Positions 30,885 to 38,811 of a stretch of 48,841 bases of DNA are shown here, piece by piece; within the stretch, counting starts at the first letter, position 1; each line of letters begins with the position of its first letter. Source of the stretch: Acrocarpospora corrugata (GTDB taxonomy: Bacteria; Actinomycetota; Actinomycetes; Streptosporangiales; Streptosporangiaceae); the NCBI RefSeq assembly GCF_009687845.1, contig NZ_BLAD01000096.1, forward strand, positions 1-48,841, given 5' to 3'. The notes beneath the pieces are model-generated. The model saw only the letters and a program-made list of their open reading frames with translations, did no database searches and was not told the origin of the DNA. A program made the position numbers and the translations under genes.

Positions 30885-32146
30885 GGGCCTTCGCGGGGGA
30901 TGCCGTAGCGGTCGGAGTAGAAGGCGAAGCGTTCGCGCAGCGCGTGCACGTTCAGGCCGAAGTCGGCGGCTTCGTAGGTGTGCACGCCGTGGCGGCCGCG
31001 CCGGTGGCGCGGGTACCAGACGGTCATCAGGCGTTCGGTCTCCGGGGTGAGCTCGGCATCGGCGGCGGCGTAGATGCGGCGGATCGTGGCCATCGGGTCG
31101 GCGTTGAGCTGGGCGAAGTGCACATCCACGAAACGGCGGTCGGCGGCCCCCCGGTCCCGTACGGACGCCTGGAGCAGGCGTTCGGTCAGGTCGGCGACGT
31201 GGCGGCCGATCAGGTGCGGGTTCGGGTGCGGGTAGCTCTGGCGCAGCCCGTAGGACAGCATCGCGGCCAGCGAGAGCACGCTGCGGACGGGGTCGCGGTG
31301 GGTCTGCACGATGGTGGCGTCGGGGAACGTGCCGGTGAGCGGGCCGAAGCGTTCCAGATGCTGCGGGGATCGCAGCAGCCAGCGCGGGCCGCCGGGGCGG
31401 ATCCACTGCATGGCCTGGAGGGCGCGGTGGAGGTAGGCGTAGTCGGCGGTGGCGTACCGGGCGAGCCGGCCGGGCACGAGGTGCTCGAAGAACAGCGACG
31501 AGAAGCCCATCGCGAGCGGCATCAGCTCCTCGTCGGGGGAGTCGTTCTCCAGGTCGGCCATCTTGATCATCTCGGGGGAGCCCCAGTTGAGGAACGAGAG
31601 CACCCGCGCCCCTGCTTTGATCCGCGGATCCGGTGAGGCCGCCCGCGCGGTCGCCTCCTCGAACGGCAGCGGATTGACCGCCTCCCAGAAAGGCAGGGAA
31701 CGGAAGCGTGGATCCCGGGCGAGCAGCCGGTGCAGGAACATCATTCCGCTCCGGTGCAACCCCGTGATGACGACCGGATCGGTCACCGGACGCGAGAAGA
31801 TCTCCGGTCTGCGCCGGGCCAGCTCCTCCAGCCTCAGCCGGTTGCGCAGGGCCGCCAGCAGCGTCGTGTGCGCGCCCAGCCGCCCGAGCGCGTGCAGTTC
31901 GGCTGTGTCGAGAGCCCCGCAGATCCGCTCCAGCGGCTCGTCCAGCGGTGCCAGCGTGCCGAAGTCCTCCAGCCGCGTCCGCCGTCGCGCTTTGGCTTTC
32001 AGCGCCGCCGCGTCCAGCGGCCACCACATCCGGGCGAACGGCAGCAGCGCGGCGAGCCGCATGGGAATCGGCAGCCGCGGATTCTGGTACGCCAGCGCAC
32101 GCGCGGTCAGGTCGGCGCGCCGGGGCTGAGGGATGCCCTTCAGCAT
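30881..32146 (-). CDS. Sulfotransferase family protein
   Basis: A 421-residue PAPS-dependent sulfotransferase. ATG 32146 has GGAG 6 bases upstream; a GTG at 32179 would add 11 residues. The 5'-phosphosulfate loop is VVITGLHRSGMMFLHRLL (G-x-x-R-S-G-x-x) and the 3'-phosphate element is IVQTHRDPVRSVLSLAAM. WLLRSPQHLE is the third family motif. It belongs to the Sulfotransfer_3 group common in actinobacteria and mycobacteria, whose acceptors are often lipids or glycans. It lies 105 bases downstream of cvnD on the same strand, where other conservons carry a P450 gene, so it may be part of that operon. The acceptor is unknown. Confidence 0.92.
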   Translation of the reverse strand: MLKGIPQPRRADLTARALAYQNPRLPIPMRLAALLPFARMWWPLDAAALKAKARRRTRLEDFGTLAPLDEPLERICGALDTAELHALGRLGAHTTLLAALRNRLRLEELARRRPEIFSRPVTDPVVITGLHRSGMMFLHRLLARDPRFRSLPFWEAVNPLPFEEATARAASPDPRIKAGARVLSFLNWGSPEMIKMADLENDSPDEELMPLAMGFSSLFFEHLVPGRLARYATADYAYLHRALQAMQWIRPGGPRWLLRSPQHLERFGPLTGTFPDATIVQTHRDPVRSVLSLAAMLSYGLRQSYPHPNPHLIGRHVADLTERLLQASVRDRGAADRRFVDVHFAQLNADPMATIRRIYAAADAELTPETERLMTVWYPRHRRGRHGVHTYEAADFGLNVHALRERFAFYSDRYGIPREGP

Positions 32147-32251
32147 GGGGAGCTCCGCATCCGGGAACCACTGCCCCACGAGGTTTCCGGCGAACCTCGG
32201 GAACCGTGGATCCCACCTATGCCGAGTGTCGCAGCGCGGCTCCCGGTCCCG

Positions 32252-32827
32252 CTAGCGCTGGCTGGCGGTGAGTGTCTTGAGCGCGTGCTCCACCAGAGTG
32301 ACCAGGACGACCTTCGCGGACGCGCGCCGCCGTACGTCACACAGGAGCACCGGAACCTCGGGGTCCAGGTCCAGCGCGATCCTGACGTCGTCCGGCTCGT
32401 ACCGTTCCGCGCCGTCGAAGCAGTTGACGGCGACGATGAACGGGGTGCCGCGCTGCTCGAAGTAGTCGATGGACGGGAAGCAGTCGGTCAGCCGGCGGGT
32501 GTCGGCGATGACGACCGCGCCCAGCGCGCCGTACGAGAGTTCGTCCCACATGAACCAGAAACGTTCCTGTCCGGGGGTGCCGAACAGGTAGACGACCAGG
32601 CCTTCGCGGATGGTGATGCGGCCGAAGTCCATCGCGACGGTGGTCGTCGTCTTGGTTTCGACTCCGCCCACGTCGTCGACGCCGACCCCCCGGTCGGAGA
32701 GGACTTCCTCGGTGCGCAACGGGCGGATCTCGCTGATCGCTCCGACCAGCGTGGTCTTGCCGACGCCGAAGCCGCCGGCGACGAGGATCTTGAGAGCGAC
32801 CGGCTCGTCAGAGGGCGCGAAGGCCAT
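32252..32827 (-). CDS. cvnD: Conservon small GTPase (CvnD)
   Basis: A 191-residue Ras/MglA-like GTP-binding protein. P-loop GGFGVGKTT is at residues 18-26, Thr-rich switch I is TKTTTTVAMDFG, and switch II is GTPGQERF at 83-90. The usual N-K-x-D guanine motif reads AVNCFDGA, as in other CvnD proteins. It overlaps the DUF742 gene by 20 bases. In characterised conservons the GTPase associates with the kinase-roadblock-DUF742 complex at the membrane as a G-protein-coupled-like signalling unit. Confidence 0.96.
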   Translation of the reverse strand: MAFAPSDEPVALKILVAGGFGVGKTTLVGAISEIRPLRTEEVLSDRGVGVDDVGGVETKTTTTVAMDFGRITIREGLVVYLFGTPGQERFWFMWDELSYGALGAVVIADTRRLTDCFPSIDYFEQRGTPFIVAVNCFDGAERYEPDDVRIALDLDPEVPVLLCDVRRRASAKVVLVTLVEHALKTLTASQR

Positions 32828-33173
32828 TGATCACTTCCTTGAGAATGCGCTCGCTGGGGAGCGGCGCGACCTGGGCCGGTGGCCGTACCCGGATCAGCCC
32901 TTGGTCCTGTAAGTCACCGAGGAGGACCCGGACCACGCCGAGGGCGAGGTCCAGCTCCGAGGCGAGGTCCACCACGGAGGTGGCTCTGGCGGTGATGTCC
33001 AGGATGCGCCACTGTTCCGGCCCGATGTCCGCGGGGTCACGCGGGGTCTTTCCGACGGCCGTCACCATGGCGATCAGGTCCATGTCGTCGGCCGAGGAAT
33101 GGGCACGCCCCCGGGTCAGGGCGTACGGCCGGACGACCGGCCCGGCCTCCTCGTCCATCCACTCGGGCGTCAC
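32808..33173 (-). CDS. cvnC: Conservon DUF742 protein (CvnC)
   Basis: A 121-residue protein from GTG 33173, which overlaps the cvnB stop (GTGA). Motifs are VRPYALTRGRA, the helix-turn-helix-like VVDLASELDLALGVVRVLLG, and the terminal ILKEVINGLRAL. It matches the copy at 30492-30884 closely, especially at both ends, which indicates duplication of a conservon unit. It is a cytoplasmic partner of the kinase and GTPase. Confidence 0.95.
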   Translation of the reverse strand: MTPEWMDEEAGPVVRPYALTRGRAHSSADDMDLIAMVTAVGKTPRDPADIGPEQWRILDITARATSVVDLASELDLALGVVRVLLGDLQDQGLIRVRPPAQVAPLPSERILKEVINGLRAL

Positions 33174-33577
33174 GGGGAGTTCCGCCGCGGGTTCGTCGAT
33201 ATGTGCTGGCCGACCCGCTTGACCAGCATCGCCATCTCGTACGCGATATGACCGACATCAGCATCCGAGGCGGCCAACACGGCGAGACAGGTGCCCTGAC
33301 CGGCGGCGGTGACAAAAAGGAACGCGGCTTCCATCTCGACGATGGTCTGGCGCACCTCCCCGCCGGCGAAATGGCGTCCCGCGCCGCGCGCCAGGCTCTG
33401 GAATCCGGCGGCCACGGCGGACAGGTGCTCGGCGTCCTCGCGGGAGAGCCCTTGGGAGGCCCCGACGACCAGGCCGTCGGTGGACAGGATCACCGCTTGG
33501 CGGACGGCTCCGACCCGGCTGATCAGGTCGTCCAGCAACCAGTTCAGCTCGCCGGATGCAGTCACTTTCCCGGTCAT
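33170..33577 (-). CDS. cvnB: Conservon roadblock/LC7 protein (CvnB)
   Basis: A 135-residue roadblock/LC7 fold protein. LNWLLDDLISRVGAVRQAVI, STDGLVVGASQGLSREDAEH and FLFVTAAGQGTCLAVLAA are the family strands and helices. Roadblock proteins regulate Ras-like GTPases, here CvnD. ATG 33577 overlaps the cvnA stop (ATGA), so all four genes are translationally coupled. No second roadblock gene exists for the other kinase in the window. Confidence 0.96.
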   Translation of the reverse strand: MTGKVTASGELNWLLDDLISRVGAVRQAVILSTDGLVVGASQGLSREDAEHLSAVAAGFQSLARGAGRHFAGGEVRQTIVEMEAAFLFVTAAGQGTCLAVLAASDADVGHIAYEMAMLVKRVGQHISTNPRRNSP

Positions 33578-36048
33578 TCCTCACCCTTCTCGCCATTATT
33601 GGTATCTGCGTAGTCTGCATCCTCACGTCCCCGCCGCGCTCCCTGTTGGAAGGCGGAGAACATGGCGCGCGCCTCCTCGGGCGTACGCTCCTGGGCGGGG
33701 GTCGTGGGCGCGGACAGCGGCTGCGCCCGCTCCGGCTCGGTGATGAGCTGGGGGGCGATATGCGACTGGCGAACGCGGCGGGGCAGGCCCGCGTGGGTCC
33801 CGCTGGCGACCGACGAGCCAGGTTTCTGGCTGGGCGGCCCCGAGGACGAGGACGGCGGTGCGGACGGGGTCGACGCCGGCTCCGCCGAACGGGTGGAACG
33901 CCGCCTGGCCGGCAGCGCGGGCGGGCCGCCGTTCGACTGGGCGGACTGCGGGACCACCGAGAGCCCGGCGTCGTTGCGCGGCGCGGCCGGGACCGGCTCG
34001 GTCCGCAGCGACGCGGGCGTGAAGAACGGCGAGGTCTCCGGGCCGGACCGCTCGGGGTCGGTCAGGTCCGCCGGCGGCTCCGGCGGCTGCGCGGACGTGA
34101 TCGCGGGCTGCGGCACCACTTCGGCCTGCACGGGCGGCGGGATCGAGCCGGGCGAACCGTCCTCGGCGACCAGCGCCCTGGGCACCAGCACGATGGCCGT
34201 GGTGCCGCCGTACGGGGAGGAGCGCAGCACCACGCCGATGCTGTAGCGGGCGGCCAGCTGGCCGACCACGAACAGGCCGAGCCGGTCGCTGTCGGCCAGG
34301 TCGAACTCGGGCGGCGCGGCCAGCTTGTCGTTGATCGCCTGGTACTCCTCGGGGGCCAGCCCGAGACCGCGGTCCTCGACCTCCAGCACCAGGCCGTTGG
34401 CGACCATCTCGGCCCGCACCTGCACCTTGGTCTGCGGCGGCGAGAAGACGGTGGCGTTCTCGATCAGCTCGGCGACCAGGTGGATGAGGTCGGCCACCGA
34501 CGCCCCGGCCACCGAGGACGGCGGCATCGGCAGCACGGTCACCCGGGTGAAGTCCTCCACCTCGGCGACGGCCGCGCGGACCACGTCGATGATCGGCACC
34601 GGCTTGCGCCAGGACCGGCCGGGCGTCGCGCCGGACAGAATGATCAGACCTTCGGCGTGCCGGCGCATCCGGGTGGTCAGGTGGTCGAGCCGGAACAGGT
34701 CCTCCAGCGTCTCCGGGTTGTTCGCCCGGCGCTGCATCGAGTCCAGCAGGGTGAGCTGGCGGTGCAGCAGGCTCTGCTTGCGGCGGGCCAGGTTGAGGAA
34801 GACGTGGTTGACGCCGCGGCGCAGGTTGGCCTGGCCGACGGCGGCCTCGACCGCGGTGCGCTGCACCGAGCTGAACGCCGCCGCCACGTCCTCGACCTCG
34901 GTGGAACCGCCGGCCACGATCGGGGGCGCCTCGGTCTCGACGTCCACCTCCTCGCCCTTCTTGAGGCGGTCGACCACGCGGGGGAGCCGGACGTCGGCGA
35001 GTTCGAGCGCGGCCACGCGCAGCCCGGCCAGGTCGCGGACCAGGCGGCGGCCGAACCGGACCGAGAAGATGATCGTGGCCACCACGGCGATCAGGCCGAG
35101 CCCGCCCGCGATGGCGATCCTGGCCATGATCCCGGTGGCCACCGCGGTGGCGGCGTCGGTGAGCGCGCTGGAGGAGCGGATCCGGGCGTCGTCCAAGCGG
35201 GCGACCAGGCTGTCCACGGTGGACTTCCACCGGGCGGCCTCGGAAGGGAGCGGCCCGCCGGAGCGCACCTGGTCGACGATCTGGCTTTCCAGCACCTGGA
35301 ACTGGGTGAACAGATCCGAGGTCAGCACGGTCTCGTACGGCCCGCGCATGCTGCCTTCGAGCACCGGGAGATTCTTCGCGTACAGGAACTGCCGGGTGGC
35401 CACCCACTCGCTGAAGGCGTTGTGCTCCTCGGCGCTCAGCCGGCCCTTGGACAGCGCGCCCCGGATCAGGGCGTCCTCCCGCGCGATCATCTCGTGCGCG
35501 TTGCCCATCGCCTGCATGGCGCTGGCCTGCTGGAAGATGCCCAGGTCCGGCACCGAGACGAGCCGGTCGTAGACCCGGAACAGCTCGTCCATGATCTGGT
35601 TGTACGACTTGATCGCGTCCAGCCGGGTGGCGTTGCCGAGCGCCACCGAGTCCCGGATCCGCGGCAGGTTCTCCAGGCCGGCGACGAGGCTGTTGAGCGG
35701 CGCCTGCAGCTCCTCGCTCATCGCACCGGTGGTGGCCGGGTCGCGGGCGGCCTTGGTGAAGGCGTCGACGGCCGTGCTGGTCTTGGCCTGGGTGCTGGTG
35801 AGCGTGGCCGAACTGGTCTGGCCACTGCTGAGCACGTCGGCGGTGAGCGCGCGCTCTTCCTGGATCCGCAGCCCGAGGTCGGTGGAGGTTACGCCGATCG
35901 TTTCGTACAGCGCGTTGGCCCGCAGAAGCGCGAGGCCGTCGCCGACGGTCAGATTGAGGACGAATCCCCACAAAGCACTCAGGGTCAGCAGAGGTAAGAG
36001 CAGCAACAAAAAGATCTTGAACCGAATCGACCGGTTTTTTGAACCCAT
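33574..36048 (-). CDS. cvnA: NIT-domain sensor histidine kinase (CvnA)
   Basis: An 824-residue membrane kinase. ATG 36048 has AGGAG 6 bases upstream. The first membrane helix is at about residues 10-32 and is followed by LYETIGV, shared with the other kinase. A long extracellular nitrate/nitrite-sensing-type helical domain ends at a second membrane helix near residue 320. The His box is FRLDHLTTRMRRHAEGLIIL and the ATPase contains VAELIENATVFSPP and VEDRGLGLA. The last 170 residues are Pro/Ser-rich and disordered, ending in RTPEEARAMFSAFQQGARRG, a conserved tail in this family. It heads the cvnABCD operon. The extracellular ligand is unknown. Confidence 0.96.
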   Translation of the reverse strand: MGSKNRSIRFKIFLLLLLPLLTLSALWGFVLNLTVGDGLALLRANALYETIGVTSTDLGLRIQEERALTADVLSSGQTSSATLTSTQAKTSTAVDAFTKAARDPATTGAMSEELQAPLNSLVAGLENLPRIRDSVALGNATRLDAIKSYNQIMDELFRVYDRLVSVPDLGIFQQASAMQAMGNAHEMIAREDALIRGALSKGRLSAEEHNAFSEWVATRQFLYAKNLPVLEGSMRGPYETVLTSDLFTQFQVLESQIVDQVRSGGPLPSEAARWKSTVDSLVARLDDARIRSSSALTDAATAVATGIMARIAIAGGLGLIAVVATIIFSVRFGRRLVRDLAGLRVAALELADVRLPRVVDRLKKGEEVDVETEAPPIVAGGSTEVEDVAAAFSSVQRTAVEAAVGQANLRRGVNHVFLNLARRKQSLLHRQLTLLDSMQRRANNPETLEDLFRLDHLTTRMRRHAEGLIILSGATPGRSWRKPVPIIDVVRAAVAEVEDFTRVTVLPMPPSSVAGASVADLIHLVAELIENATVFSPPQTKVQVRAEMVANGLVLEVEDRGLGLAPEEYQAINDKLAAPPEFDLADSDRLGLFVVGQLAARYSIGVVLRSSPYGGTTAIVLVPRALVAEDGSPGSIPPPVQAEVVPQPAITSAQPPEPPADLTDPERSGPETSPFFTPASLRTEPVPAAPRNDAGLSVVPQSAQSNGGPPALPARRRSTRSAEPASTPSAPPSSSSGPPSQKPGSSVASGTHAGLPRRVRQSHIAPQLITEPERAQPLSAPTTPAQERTPEEARAMFSAFQQGARRGREDADYADTNNGEKGEE

Positions 36049-36159
36049 GGCCACTCCTGCAGTGCGTGGAGGCTCGCGCCGCATTTGGGGGGAAATGCAC
36101 CTCCGGAAGATCGCACAGGAGACTAGCACCGATACTGTTCTGGCGCAGTGGAGGAACTG

Positions 36160-36957
36160 ATGATTACTGTGATCACTGGGGCGAGCGCGGGAATCGGCGC
36201 AGCTGCCGCCCTTGATCTCGCCCAAAAGGGACACCAACTTGTCCTGCTGGGCCGGAGCCGGACCAAGCTCGATGCGGTCGCCGAGCGTGTGACCGCGATT
36301 TCGGACAGTCATCCGAAGATCATTACGGTGGACTACGCGTCCTTCGCGTCGGTACGGCAGGCCGCCGACGAGATCCGCGCCCACTGCGACCGGATCGACG
36401 TGCTGGCCAACAACGCGGGGGTCATGGTCCCGCACCGGGAGCTGACCCCGGACGGCCACGAGCTCATGATCCAGGTGAACCACCTGGCGCCCTTCCTGCT
36501 GACCAACCTGCTGCTGGACCGGGTGGCCCGGGTGGTGACCACCTCCTCCCGGGCCGCCGGCACCGGCAAACTCGACATTTCGGATTTATCCCGAAATGGG
36601 CGGAGATGGAATGGTTGGTTGCAATATGGCGATTCCAAACAGGCGAATATTCTGTTCACCGTGGCGCTCGCCTCCCGGGGAGCTCTGGCCACCTGCTTCC
36701 ACCCCGGCGTGCTCCGCACCGGATTCGCCGCTGGAACTTTCATGATGCGCCTGCTCACCCTTCCCGGCATGGCCGAGTCCGCGGAGACCGGCGCCGGCCG
36801 CCTGGTTCACCTCGTCACCCACCCCGACGGCACCGACCACCCGGGCCGCTACTTCGTCAAGAACCGCCCCCAGGCCGTCTCCGCCGCCAGCGGCGACCTG
36901 GCCCGAGCCGAGGCGCTGTGGGCGGCCAGCGCCGAGACGGTCGGACTGACCGGGTAG
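36160..36957 (+). CDS. Short-chain dehydrogenase/reductase (retinol dehydrogenase-like)
   Basis: A 265-residue SDR. GTGGAGGAAC precedes ATG 36160; a GTG at 36148 is less likely. The cofactor motif TGASAGIG is close to the N-terminus, NNAGVM about residue 90, and the catalytic segment is YGDSKQAN (Tyr and Lys). LARAEALWAASAETVGL at the end is typical of the retinol/WW-domain oxidoreductase-like group. The substrate is unknown. The stretch 36571-36660 is clearly AT-richer than the rest and contains a TTA codon. It is divergent from cvnA across 111 bases. Confidence 0.95.
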   Translation: MITVITGASAGIGAAAALDLAQKGHQLVLLGRSRTKLDAVAERVTAISDSHPKIITVDYASFASVRQAADEIRAHCDRIDVLANNAGVMVPHRELTPDGHELMIQVNHLAPFLLTNLLLDRVARVVTTSSRAAGTGKLDISDLSRNGRRWNGWLQYGDSKQANILFTVALASRGALATCFHPGVLRTGFAAGTFMMRLLTLPGMAESAETGAGRLVHLVTHPDGTDHPGRYFVKNRPQAVSAASGDLARAEALWAASAETVGLTG

Positions 36958-36987
36958 CGACGCGTCAGGCAGTGTTCCGGCGGGGTT

Positions 36988-37005
36988 CCACCGGCGTTCC
37001 GGTGG
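36988..37005 (+). terminator. Hairpin after the SDR gene
   Basis: CCACCGG, loop CGTT, CCGGTGG: a perfect 7-bp stem with a 4-base loop, 30 bases after the SDR stop and 42 before the acyltransferase start. No T-run. Confidence 0.5.
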
Positions 37006-37046
37006 TGTTGGCCGGCGGCTAGAAAGAGGTCGTTAGGGTCCGGCGC

Positions 37047-38084
37047 GTGACAGCGCCGTCCCCTGCTCCCCCCGCCGCCACGGCCGATCCGGTCGCGCCC
37101 GCCGTGCGCCGTGATCCCTTCCTGGACAACGCCAAGTTCCTGGCGATCGTGCTGGTCGTGGCCGGCCACCTCGTCGAGGACCTGCGCGATGTGGACTCGG
37201 CCCACGCGCTCTATTTCTTCGTCTACCTTTTCCACATGCCACTGTTCATCGTCATCAGCGGCTACTTATCACGAAATTTCACCGCTCTTAGGACGCGGAA
37301 GCTGATCACCAGCTTGGCCGTACCTTATGTCATCTTTGAACTGGCCTATTCACTGCCACGCTATTTCCTGTACGGCAAGCTGGACATCACGCTGCTCGAC
37401 CCCTATTACCTGACCTGGTTTCTCATGTCGCTGTTCCTCTGGCGGCTGTCCACCCCGCTCTGGTTCCAGTTGCGCTGGCCGCTGGCGGTCGCCGTCGGGA
37501 TCTCGGTGCTGTCGGGGATGAGCCCGCTCCCGGACGAGCTGTCGATGAACCGCACGATGGGCCTGCTGCCGTTCTACGTGCTCGGCCTGATGCTCAAGCC
37601 GGAACACTTCCAGCTGCTCAAGCGGAAGTGGGTTCGGATTACGGGCGCGGTGGTGCTGGTGGCCGGGGTGGGGATCGCGTTCGTGGTGCACCGGGGGGTG
37701 CCGACCGAGTGGATCCGCTGGCGGCACGCCTATGGGCAGATCGGCGTGGACAACCTGACCGGCAGCGCGATCCGGCTGGCCATGCTGGTGGTCGGGGCCC
37801 TGCTGGTGGCCGCGTTCCTGGCGGTGACGACGTCCCGCCGGACCTGGTTCACCGCGCTGGGGGCGGTCACCATCTACGCGTATCTGTTGCACGGATTCGT
37901 GGCGAAGGTCCTCGAACGTTTCCACGATTATCTGGTCAATCCGCTGGGCGTGGCCGCCATGGTCGTGGTCGCGGTACTGCTCACCGCCGTGCTGTGTACC
38001 GCGCCGGTACGACGCCTGACCAAATGGGCTGTAGAACCAGATATGTCGTGGGCTTTTCGCCGGGGCAGGCGGGCCAGGACCTGA
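37047..38084 (+). CDS. Membrane acyltransferase (acyltransferase 3 / fucose 4-O-acetylase-like)
   Basis: A 345-residue protein with about ten membrane helices. After a Pro/Ala-rich N-terminus it opens DPFLDNAKFLAIVLVVAGHL, the R/D-x-x-D-N-x-K-x-x-x-I-x-x-V-x-x-H element of NodX/OafA-like O-acyltransferases, whose His (about residue 34) is catalytic. FHMPLFIVISGYLS is the second diagnostic segment. These enzymes O-acetylate sugars or other surface molecules. The start is GTG 37047 without a strong ribosome-binding site. Its location near the glycan locus fits a surface-polymer role, but the acceptor is not known. It contains a TTA codon at 37266-37268. Confidence 0.92.
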   Translation: MTAPSPAPPAATADPVAPAVRRDPFLDNAKFLAIVLVVAGHLVEDLRDVDSAHALYFFVYLFHMPLFIVISGYLSRNFTALRTRKLITSLAVPYVIFELAYSLPRYFLYGKLDITLLDPYYLTWFLMSLFLWRLSTPLWFQLRWPLAVAVGISVLSGMSPLPDELSMNRTMGLLPFYVLGLMLKPEHFQLLKRKWVRITGAVVLVAGVGIAFVVHRGVPTEWIRWRHAYGQIGVDNLTGSAIRLAMLVVGALLVAAFLAVTTSRRTWFTALGAVTIYAYLLHGFVAKVLERFHDYLVNPLGVAAMVVVAVLLTAVLCTAPVRRLTKWAVEPDMSWAFRRGRRART

Positions 38085-38154
38085 ATTCTTGGTGCCGCCT
38101 TTGCCGGAACAGGTAGCCTGCTCGAATTCTGATCGAGATATTCGGGGGCCCTGA

Positions 38155-38811
38155 ATGCGAAAAGCGAATTACCTCGCTTTAGTCGTACTGCTGGCGGGAT
38201 GTAGCGCACAGGTGACGTCGCCGCCGGCCCCGACGACCGGCGGCGCGGCCAGTCTGGCCGAGGTGCTGCTCACGCACGTGGACGGCATGCGCCGCGTCTA
38301 CGGCCCGGAATCGGGGGCCTTCGGCGGCCTGCACGCCACCCAGGCCGGTATGCACGCGCTCGGCCAGGCGAAGCTGGACAAACCCCAGTGCCGCTTCGCC
38401 GGCCAGCTGGACGCCCGCGCGGTCGCCGACGCCCCGGGCGCCGTCGTCGCCTTCGCCACCCCCGCGGCCGGAACCACCGGCCCGGCCCGTACGGTCACCG
38501 AGGCGGTCGTGATGGCCGGCTGGTTCCCCGAGACACCCCCGATGGAGTGCGCGCGCTTCACGGCCACGGTGGCCGGCCAGGAGATCGTCTACGTCACGGC
38601 CCCGGTGCGGGGCCCCGGCTGGGGAGATGACACCCAGGGCTTCCTCACGACCGCCGAAACCGACGGACAGCACACCAACATCGGCACGGTTGTCATGAAA
38701 TATCGTGGCGTGCTGATGAGCCTGCTCGTCGTCGGCGCGAAAGTGAACCACGCCGACGTGATCCGCCAGAGCGAACTCGCCCTGGCGAACCTCCGCCGGG
38801 TTCTCGTCTAG
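38155..38811 (+). CDS. Putative lipoprotein of unknown function
   Basis: A 218-residue exported lipoprotein. The signal MRKANYLALVVLLAGC has a clear lipobox (LAGC, lipidated Cys16). The mature chain starts with a Pro/Thr-rich spacer and then a compact domain with QCRFAGQL and MECARFTATVAGQEIVYVTA; the two Cys could form a disulfide. No family is recognised. GGGGG precedes ATG 38155 and codon 9 is TTA. Its TAG stop shares a CTAG with the convergent glycosyltransferase stop. Confidence 0.85.
   Translation: MRKANYLALVVLLAGCSAQVTSPPAPTTGGAASLAEVLLTHVDGMRRVYGPESGAFGGLHATQAGMHALGQAKLDKPQCRFAGQLDARAVADAPGAVVAFATPAAGTTGPARTVTEAVVMAGWFPETPPMECARFTATVAGQEIVYVTAPVRGPGWGDDTQGFLTTAETDGQHTNIGTVVMKYRGVLMSLLVVGAKVNHADVIRQSELALANLRRVLV

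Noticed and set aside
33556-35997. 813-residue plus-strand open frame over cvnA
   Set aside because: Gly/Arg/His-rich shadow of the antisense kinase gene, with no recognisable domain.
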